DNA from: Mesoaciditogaceae bacterium
GTDB lineage: Bacteria > Thermotogota > Thermotogae > Mesoaciditogales > Mesoaciditogaceae
DNA: 12,125 nt
NCBI GenBank assembly: GCA_015486145.1
Contig: WFSH01000175.1
Location: forward strand, 1 to 12,125
Direction of reading: 5' to 3'
Positions 6,300 to 12,125 of this stretch are shown here, one piece after another (the first letter of the stretch is position 1; each line of letters begins with the position of its first letter). Under the pieces are notes generated by a model. It did no database searches, was not told the origin of the DNA, and saw nothing but the letters and a program-made list of their open reading frames with translations. The translations under genes and the position numbers were made by a program.

Positions 6300-9097
6300 C
6301 CTTTCACCGATCCCTGTGTTAAACCGCTAACTATAAATCTTTGCAATCCGAGAAAGAGTGCCAATATCGGAATCATTCCTATAAGTGCGGCGGCTGTCAT
6401 GAGACCCCAGTTGGTGGAATATTGGCTCGTTGAGAATGTTTGTAGCCCCACCGCATACGTGTAATGATTTATGCCTGTCAAAACAATGGAAGCCAATATA
6501 TAATCACCATAATTTCCGACAAAGCCCAAGATGGTCGTAACTGCCAAAATAGGAGCGGAAAGTGGCAAAATTATTTTCCAAAACGTTTGAAATCTAGTTG
6601 CTCCGTCAACCATCGCAGCTTCTTCGAGTTCTTTAGGGATCGCATCAAAAAAGCCCTTTGTGAGCCAAGCGTCAAACGCAATGCCACCACCTATATACAA
6701 AAACGCCAGCCCTCCCAGCGTGTTGAGGCCAAGAGGAGGGAAAAATTTACCTATGAAATTCAACAACAGGTAAAGCGCCACCATTGCCATCATTGTTGGA
6801 AACATTTGCACCAAAAGAATGCCGATCAATCCGTATTTTCTACCAACAAATCTGAACCTGGAAAAAGGATAGGCCATGAGAGCCGACAAAAAGACCGTAA
6901 CCACTGCCGCGCTTCCGGCGACAATTATGCTGTTTAAAAGCCATCTCATGAACGGCGGGATGTATTTTACCTTCCATTCTTGGGTGATGTAAAAAGCTTT
7001 GTTGTTCATGCTGTTTAATTTTGCACTGACCTCTGAAAGGTATTTTAAAGAAGAAAGATCGTGAGTCCTCCTTGATATTATTCCCAAATTTGGCCCTATT
7101 TTTGAGACGTATTGCTGTTGATAGAGAGAGTTTAAGGTACTCAATTCTTTGACTATTAACGGGAAGCCCAATTTGTTTATTTCAATGTAAGAGGTGCTTC
7201 GATTTTTCAGTTTGTTTATGTAAGAAGCATATTGAGTGACGAGACGATCAATGTCATTTGATGTTTTAAGAGCAAGACTAACTGTTTTAATGAGTTTTTC
7301 TACGTTGAAAAATTCATCATATCTTGAATAAGAGGGAAACACGGGAAGTTTCACGTTTGAATTTTCCAAATTTGAATAGAAATTGCTCAAATTTCCCAAA
7401 AACAGCTGGGCGTTCTTGAAAGAATTTATCTCATCAAATTGGGATTTGAGAGAATCTTTGGATATTTTCGTTAGGTAATAAAGCTGGGCGAGAATGATGG
7501 ACGAATTCAGCGTTTCCAACTTTTTGCGCAACGGCAAAATCTCTTTTGAGATCTTAGAAATCTCTTTTGTTATTTGTTTTGTTTTGGAGTAGACTGCGTT
7601 CAGTTCTTTTTTCGTGGAATCATAATTTTTCAAAACCGGCATGGACATTTCCAAGCCAGATTTGAGCTTCAACGTTACAAACGGCAAAGAAGATTTGATG
7701 TTGGAAATGGCGTCCAAAGTCAAGTGAGTAGCCATGAAGTTTCCCATAGACTGAAGAAATTCCAAGTTATTCAAAATGACATTGACCTTTTTCGTTACGC
7801 CCAAAAAGCTTTGCTGATCAGATGCTAAAGACAACCATTTTTTTGTAAGAATTATGTAAGGAGAAAAATCATAGAATTGTTCATTTTTGCCGTTGGAATT
7901 TTGGCTTTCCCCTTTTAAAACCGTTTTGAGAATTGAAACAAAATTTTCGAGTGCTATAGATGTTGGAATTATGTTGTTTGCAAACAACGCTATTTGGGAA
8001 GCGTCTTTTGTCAAGGTGGCTGAGTAAGCACTTGCGTTGTTTTGTAAAACGCTGAGATCGTTGAGATCTTTTGAGTAAGAATTTTCAAGATTGTTCAGAG
8101 AATCCTGAAGATTTCCCACAAGTTCTTCATATGCATTTTTCGACGTGTCCAAGGCATTTTGAACAGATTTTGTGTAAGAGGTCTTGTATGCATTAAGATT
8201 TTGAACGGTTGAAAAGAGATCGTTTTTCATTTTTATCAATTTGATTTTATCAGTTCCATGTAAACTTTGCGATATTTTTATGGTATTCATGTTTATTTCT
8301 CTCAGATATATTGGTGCAAACCATTTGGAATATGAGAAGTTACCATTTGCAAGCATTTTGTAAGTTTGTTTGTATGCCGCTATCAAATCGTTTGCATTCT
8401 TTCCACTTATCTTGTTGTTCGAAAGTAATCCCGAAATCTCAGATGGGAAGTTGCTTATCTTTGAAGCTGCTGCTTTCGAAGCCAAAGCATATTTTTCCCA
8501 CTGTTTTAGGACGTTGGGAAAATAATTCTTTATAACACTTAACATCTGAGGAGTTGGGGAATTCTCAAATTTTTTCAACGTTTGAAGTAGTCCCGCTAAT
8601 TTATATTTTTTACCAAGTGCGGAATATCTTTTTGAAAGATAGGATGACAATTTGTTCAAATAAAGCAGATCTTGGGCTCCATGTTTTTTAACATTTTTTA
8701 CGGCAGCTTTTTTTGCTTCAGGTAAAAAGTTTGTGTTTATCCATTGGGCATCTTTCTTTATGGAATTTGACATTTTCAACGTGGATTTGAAATAGCGATC
8801 GTACGCATTGAAGTCCGAGTTTAGCTTTGCAATTATCTTCTTTTTACTCATTTTGTTGTAAGGTTCGCCAAGACTGTAAATGTTGGAAACCTCGTTGTAA
8901 AGGGCGGGCACATTTTTTGGCTCCAAAATGAGATCGACGTAATTTTGCCACGTAGTTTGACCAGAAAAAAGCGATGTACTTATGTAAGCATTGCCTCTTC
9001 TTATTGAAGTGGTGAATATCCACAAAACCGGGAATAAGACAACAGCTATCACCAACCATATGACAATATGCCTTATAGGATGGGCTCTCTTCATCAT
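6296..9097 (-). CDS. malG: Maltose/maltodextrin ABC transporter permease MalG with a giant extracytoplasmic insert
   Basis: This is the second membrane subunit of the importer, at 933 residues against about 296 in E. coli. TM1 is at about 11-30. The permease core runs from about 717 (MRWLLNSIIVAGS) to the end and matches MalG closely: QMFP, the coupling EAA loop (Glu826-Ala-Ala with Gly832, ending IILP at 845) and the final GLTQGSVKG. The insert, about 58-705, falls in the first extracytoplasmic loop. It is rich in Lys, Asn, Ser and Leu, looks helical with heptad-like stretches (QDSLNNLENSYSKDLNDL) and has no family I recognise. The frame is unbroken and the protein has no cysteine. The ATG at 9097 overlaps the malF stop, with GAGGTGA four bases upstream. 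Confidence 0.93.
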   Translation of the reverse strand: MMKRAHPIRHIVIWLVIAVVLFPVLWIFTTSIRRGNAYISTSLFSGQTTWQNYVDLILEPKNVPALYNEVSNIYSLGEPYNKMSKKKIIAKLNSDFNAYDRYFKSTLKMSNSIKKDAQWINTNFLPEAKKAAVKNVKKHGAQDLLYLNKLSSYLSKRYSALGKKYKLAGLLQTLKKFENSPTPQMLSVIKNYFPNVLKQWEKYALASKAAASKISNFPSEISGLLSNNKISGKNANDLIAAYKQTYKMLANGNFSYSKWFAPIYLREINMNTIKISQSLHGTDKIKLIKMKNDLFSTVQNLNAYKTSYTKSVQNALDTSKNAYEELVGNLQDSLNNLENSYSKDLNDLSVLQNNASAYSATLTKDASQIALFANNIIPTSIALENFVSILKTVLKGESQNSNGKNEQFYDFSPYIILTKKWLSLASDQQSFLGVTKKVNVILNNLEFLQSMGNFMATHLTLDAISNIKSSLPFVTLKLKSGLEMSMPVLKNYDSTKKELNAVYSKTKQITKEISKISKEILPLRKKLETLNSSIILAQLYYLTKISKDSLKSQFDEINSFKNAQLFLGNLSNFYSNLENSNVKLPVFPSYSRYDEFFNVEKLIKTVSLALKTSNDIDRLVTQYASYINKLKNRSTSYIEINKLGFPLIVKELSTLNSLYQQQYVSKIGPNLGIISRRTHDLSSLKYLSEVSAKLNSMNNKAFYITQEWKVKYIPPFMRWLLNSIIVAGSAAVVTVFLSALMAYPFSRFRFVGRKYGLIGILLVQMFPTMMAMVALYLLLNFIGKFFPPLGLNTLGGLAFLYIGGGIAFDAWLTKGFFDAIPKELEEAAMVDGATRFQTFWKIILPLSAPILAVTTILGFVGNYGDYILASIVLTGINHYTYAVGLQTFSTSQYSTNWGLMTAAALIGMIPILALFLGLQRFIVSGLTQGSVKG

Positions 9098-10803
9098 CTA
9101 TTCACCTCTTCAAAAGAGCCGGAAAGTTTGAAATTAACGGCACTTATTGTTGCGATTATGAGAAATATAAGTATGGATATCGCCGCGGCCAATCCGTAAT
9201 TTCTTCCTGAGACTCCACCAAATGCGAGATTGTACGTGTAACTGAGCAAGATATCTGTTTGTCCTGCCGGCGTTATAGAATGTGGAATGGGTGGGCCACC
9301 GCCGGTTAGCAAATAAATGACGTTGAAATTGTTGAAATTGAACGCAAAAGACGCAATGAGTAACGGTGCAAGTGGAATCATCAGTAGTGGGAAAGTGATC
9401 TTCCTAAAGGTGTGCCATTTTGAGGCTCCGTCGATCGAAGCGGCTTCGTACAGTTCGTTGGGTATGGACTGGAGTGCCCCCAAAGAGATGACCATCATGT
9501 ATGGGAACCCAAGCCATGTGTTGACGATCAACAGTGCCACCTTGGCCCAAAATGCGTTTCCAAACCAGTTGATCGGTCCGAGATGAAGCCAGTGCTCAAG
9601 AAATATCTTATTTATTATTCCGAAGCTTACGTTAAAGAACCCAACCCTGAAAATTATTATGGAAATAAAAGCAGGTATAGCCCAAGGTATGATCAGCAAA
9701 GTTCTGTAAACAGTTCTAAACCTCATGTTTCGATTGTTTAGAATCATCGCAAGGATGAGTCCAGCTACAAAAGTGAAGAACACACTTAACGCCGCCCACT
9801 CAAAAGTCCAAATGAACACCGATAGAAACGGAGCCATAATTTGCTTGTTTGTCAAAAGGTCCTTAAAGTTTTTAAGTCCTGCATAGCCGTAATAACCTAT
9901 TATTTTTGTTTTTTTCCCCGTTTTGGGATTGACATTCCAAAATGCAAAATCTTTTTCCACCACCGGCAAGCCGGTTAAGGTGTTGATCAACACGGTTTTT
10001 TCAACATTCTTTCCGTTTTCTAAAACTGGCATGTTGGAAAGTGTGTATTCGTATTTCGCCGTTACGAGTTTCGAGAAACCGTACTTGTTCGTAAAGAAAA
10101 GGGTTCCCATTTGAGGGTTTACAAATTCAGTACGACTTAAGATGGAAGCGTAATACATGTTAAAAAATTTCAGATTTGGGAATGTTTCATGGTCCATCGG
10201 ACTGTAAAAATAAACGTAATTTCCCTTTTGAGAATATATGGAAACGATCTTGGAAGGATTTTTTACGGATCTTACAACGGAATACTTGACACCGTTGATA
10301 GAAACAGAACCATCGGTGAGCATTTCGAATCGACTGATATACCTTTTCCCGGTTTTTTCAGGAGTTTGGGCGATGTAGAGTTTTCCCTGTGAGCCCTTTA
10401 AAAGCAAAACGAAATTTTCGGTTGGAGAATATTTTTTGTAAAGCGTGTATACAGAATAATTGAAATATTTTGGATTTGGCTTTATAACTATGGTGTTTAA
10501 AAGCTCGCTTACCACTTGTTGCCGACTCCACATATACCCCGTCACGTAATTTTCAAAAGCGATCTGGAATGTGTAATATATCGGATAAACTGTTAATATC
10601 ATCATAAAAATAAGCGCAGGTATCATGTATAAAAACGGATACCCTTTTGGATTTATGAGAGCGTAATCTATGAAGATGAGTAAGAGTACGACTATAACGG
10701 CCAATCCGTAAGAAGCGTTTGAAACTAAAACCACCACTGACCAGGCTAAGATCGCATCTATTAGCGCAACGGATAACCAAATAATTGCTCTTTTAACCGA
10801 CAA
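9094..10803 (-). CDS. malF: Maltose/maltodextrin ABC transporter permease MalF
   Basis: MalF forms the membrane channel with MalG and receives sugar from MalE. The 569 residues show three N-terminal membrane segments (about 7-28, 33-50, 56-80), a large extracytoplasmic loop (about 85-322), then the permease core (about 323-560). The EAA coupling loop is at Glu453-Ala-Ala with Gly459. The region from FNFNNFNVIYLLTGGGP to TPAGQTDILLSYTYNLAF is very close to E. coli MalF. The loop corresponds to the MalF P2 domain that contacts MalE, but is somewhat longer (about 240 against about 180 residues, from memory). The start is TTG at 10803, supported by GGAGGG at 10811-10816 with 7-base spacing. A terminator-like hairpin just upstream should lower its level relative to malE. 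It has no cysteine. Confidence 0.95.
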   Translation of the reverse strand: MSVKRAIIWLSVALIDAILAWSVVVLVSNASYGLAVIVVLLLIFIDYALINPKGYPFLYMIPALIFMMILTVYPIYYTFQIAFENYVTGYMWSRQQVVSELLNTIVIKPNPKYFNYSVYTLYKKYSPTENFVLLLKGSQGKLYIAQTPEKTGKRYISRFEMLTDGSVSINGVKYSVVRSVKNPSKIVSIYSQKGNYVYFYSPMDHETFPNLKFFNMYYASILSRTEFVNPQMGTLFFTNKYGFSKLVTAKYEYTLSNMPVLENGKNVEKTVLINTLTGLPVVEKDFAFWNVNPKTGKKTKIIGYYGYAGLKNFKDLLTNKQIMAPFLSVFIWTFEWAALSVFFTFVAGLILAMILNNRNMRFRTVYRTLLIIPWAIPAFISIIIFRVGFFNVSFGIINKIFLEHWLHLGPINWFGNAFWAKVALLIVNTWLGFPYMMVISLGALQSIPNELYEAASIDGASKWHTFRKITFPLLMIPLAPLLIASFAFNFNNFNVIYLLTGGGPPIPHSITPAGQTDILLSYTYNLAFGGVSGRNYGLAAAISILIFLIIATISAVNFKLSGSFEEVNR

Positions 10804-10810
10804 AACTTAT

Positions 10811-10816
10811 CCCTCC
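10811..10816 (-). promoter_or_regulatory. Ribosome binding site that fixes the TTG start of malF
   Basis: The minus strand reads GGAGGG directly after the T-tract of the preceding hairpin and 7 bases before TTG at 10803. No ATG or GTG in the same frame lies close by, so this site is the main support for a TTG start. Confidence 0.75.
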
Positions 10817-10844
10817 AAAAAACGAGGCGGGATTCCCCGCCTCG
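10817..10844 (-). terminator. Strong hairpin and T-tract between malE and malF
   Basis: On the minus strand CGAGGCGGG (10844-10836) pairs perfectly with CCCGCCTCG (10831-10823) around a 4-base loop, giving a 9-bp, GC-rich stem followed directly by six T (10822-10817). It lies 17 bases past the malE stop and just before the malF ribosome site. It has all marks of an intrinsic terminator. Since malF and malG have no other visible promoter, it probably acts as a partial terminator or 3' stabiliser that keeps the binding protein in excess over the permeases. Confidence 0.88.
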
Positions 10845-10861
10845 CACCAGACGAATTCAAA

Positions 10862-12046
10862 TTACTTTTTTGCAATTGCCGCTTTTATTTGTTTTACAGC
10901 CGTTGTCAAAGCTACTTGAGCTGATTCCTTGCCGCTGATGGCAAGATTTAAAGCGTTGGTCCATGCGTTCCAGACAGACGCCATTTGAGGAATGTTGGGC
11001 ATGGGTATCGTGTTACTCAACGCTTCATCGAAGCCTTTAAGCCACGGAGCAACCTTTTCCGCTTCTTTGGCAACGTCGTAGCGAGCCGGAATTCTGGGAT
11101 CCATCTGCCATATTTTGTACATCGTTGATTTTGTGTCTATGTAATCCGATACGAATTCCATAGCTTGGATTTGGTTCGGAGATTTTGAGTTGATCATAAA
11201 GCCTTGAACACCGACAAACGGTTTTCCACCCGGAATTGGAGCAACCCCAAAGTTTATTCCTGCCTGCTGTACCTGAGGAACGGCCCATTCTCCATTTATC
11301 ATCATTGCAGCTTTTCCCGTATCGAAAAGTTTCATCATCGTGTTGTAATCTTCTCCTTGTGGAATTAAGCCTTCTTTGAACATTTTGACTATGAATTCAA
11401 GTCCTTTCACCGCCCCGGCATTATCGAGACCTATATCGTTTGGATTCAACCCTCCGTTGGATTTTGTTCCAAAGATGTAACCACCGAATCCTTGAATGAA
11501 GGGAGCAGAAAAGTAAGGATTTCCATAAACCCCATATGCCAAACCGTAAAATCCACCACCAGTCATTTGTTTCGCCATTGTGAAGAATTCATCCGGATTT
11601 TTTGGCACATTTGTTACGTAATCTTTGTTGTAGAACAAGGCTAAAACATCTATTCCATATGGGAGACCGTAGAGTTTGCCGTCATATGAAAATGCTTCAA
11701 GAGCACTGGGAGCAAACTGATTCAGTTGTGTTTTGGAAAGAAAATTCACCGGGGTCAACAAACCATCTGCCGCAAGTTCGCCAACCCAGTCATTTGCCCC
11801 AACAATTATATCTGGCCCTTGTCCTGCAGATGCCGCCGTAACAAATTTGCTTCTTATATCCCCAAAGTTCATCTCGACGACTTTGACGGGAACCCCATAA
11901 ACCGACTGAAATTCGTTACCAAGTTGTTTGAGGATTGGTGCTCGAGTAGAATCTGCCCAAATGAGAAGTTTACCTGGAGTGGCGGCAAAAACACTCAACG
12001 CCAACAACCCCATTATGACAATACTTAACAACACTAAACGTTTCAT
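10862..12046 (-). CDS. malE: Maltose/maltodextrin-binding protein MalE
   Basis: MalE captures maltose or maltodextrins outside the inner membrane and delivers them to MalF-MalG. The 394-residue precursor begins with a signal peptide (MKRLVLLSIVIMGLLALSVFA, cut before ATPGK). There is no lipobox cysteine, so the protein is probably free in the periplasm. Family marks are KLLIWAD near the mature start, GPDIIVGANDWVGELA, AAMMINGEWAV, GKPFVGVQGFMIN and MPNIPQMASVWNAW, the last nearly the same as in E. coli MalE. I chose ATG at 12046 because AAAGGAGGAG (12052-12061) lies 5 bases upstream; an earlier GTG at 12064 precedes that site. Exact sugar preference is not certain; related oligosaccharides are possible. 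It is the first gene of the operon and should be the most highly expressed. Confidence 0.94.
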   Translation of the reverse strand: MKRLVLLSIVIMGLLALSVFAATPGKLLIWADSTRAPILKQLGNEFQSVYGVPVKVVEMNFGDIRSKFVTAASAGQGPDIIVGANDWVGELAADGLLTPVNFLSKTQLNQFAPSALEAFSYDGKLYGLPYGIDVLALFYNKDYVTNVPKNPDEFFTMAKQMTGGGFYGLAYGVYGNPYFSAPFIQGFGGYIFGTKSNGGLNPNDIGLDNAGAVKGLEFIVKMFKEGLIPQGEDYNTMMKLFDTGKAAMMINGEWAVPQVQQAGINFGVAPIPGGKPFVGVQGFMINSKSPNQIQAMEFVSDYIDTKSTMYKIWQMDPRIPARYDVAKEAEKVAPWLKGFDEALSNTIPMPNIPQMASVWNAWTNALNLAISGKESAQVALTTAVKQIKAAIAKK

Positions 12047-12086
12047 AAAAACTCCTCCTTTCACAAATATGAAGTAGCTGTTAATT

Positions 12087-12100
12087 TGCCTTGACAGGCA
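12087..12100. repeat. Short inverted repeat in the malE leader, possible operator
   Basis: TGCCT and AGGCA arms of 5 bases flank TGAC. The site lies 41 bases before the malE start and just downstream of the possible -10, where a repressor could bind. A short palindrome like this can arise by chance, and no regulator gene is nearby in the window. Confidence 0.35.
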
Positions 12101-12106
12101 TTCAAT

Positions 12107-12115
12107 AGGATACCA
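12107..12115 (-). promoter_or_regulatory. Possible extended -10 for the malE operon
   Basis: The minus strand reads TGG then TATCCT, close to the TGG-TATAAT of the other operon and likewise placed just behind a run of T (12118-12125). The -35 region would lie beyond the window edge, so this cannot be judged further. Confidence 0.35.
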
Positions 12116-12125
12116 CTAAAAAAAA

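Noticed and set aside
6464..6937. Plus-strand open frame of 157 codons
   Set aside because: It lies opposite the conserved permease core of malG. Its product has the skewed composition of an antisense shadow.
6296..9097. MalG as two genes wrongly joined or as a frameshift product
   Set aside because: One frame is open throughout, and composition changes smoothly. Both junctions lie in the same extracytoplasmic loop, so the parts form one plausible protein.
12047..12064. Earlier GTG start for malE
   Set aside because: It would place the AAAGGAGGAG ribosome site inside the gene and add six residues before a normal signal peptide.
12091..12119. Plus-strand TTGACA that could be the -35 of a rightward promoter
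   Set aside because: At 17 bases spacing the -10 would be CACTAA, a poor match, and no rightward gene is visible before the edge.
1..12125. Defence system, prophage, insertion sequence, CRISPR array or RNA gene
   Set aside because: No transposase, integrase, nuclease, toxin or array-like repeats were found, and nearly all bases belong to co-directional metabolic and housekeeping genes.

Overview
The window looks like a chromosomal segment from the phylum Thermotogota (Thermotoga and relatives). I infer this from three things. The genes are AT-rich, closely packed and all on the minus strand. The gene order Xaa-Pro peptidase, efp, Asp23/Gls24, nusB, then a folate gene is one I remember from Thermotoga (a similar order occurs in Bacillus). 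The MalF and MalG homologues carry unusually large extracytoplasmic loops. The genus cannot be settled from the sequence alone. There is no sign of phage, transposon, CRISPR array, rRNA or tRNA.

Everything reads right to left. The right part (12125 to about 3389) appears to be one long operon. A maltose/maltodextrin ABC importer comes first: malE (binding protein), a strong hairpin plus T-tract, malF, then malG with an insert of about 650 residues. Four genes follow with short gaps or 4 to 8 base overlaps: a cytoplasmic alkaline-phosphatase-superfamily phosphoesterase, a four-helix membrane protein of unknown function, acpS, and a secreted TPR protein. An intrinsic terminator at 3382-3414 closes the operon. 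No ATP-binding subunit (MalK) is present, so the ATPase must be encoded elsewhere.

The left part (3381 to 1) is a second operon starting from an extended -10 promoter that sits directly behind that terminator. It encodes a Xaa-Pro peptidase, elongation factor P, an Asp23/Gls24 protein, NusB, and the N-terminal 256 residues of formate-tetrahydrofolate ligase, which runs off the left edge. This is a housekeeping set covering translation, transcription and one-carbon metabolism.

The most unusual object is the giant MalG. Its TM1 and its C-terminal permease core are clearly MalG, but between them lies a Lys/Asn/Ser-rich, apparently all-helical extracytoplasmic domain with no family I recognise. 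No intergenic stretch reaches 300 bases; the largest gaps (3341-3436, 10804-10861, 12047-12125) hold the control signals listed here.
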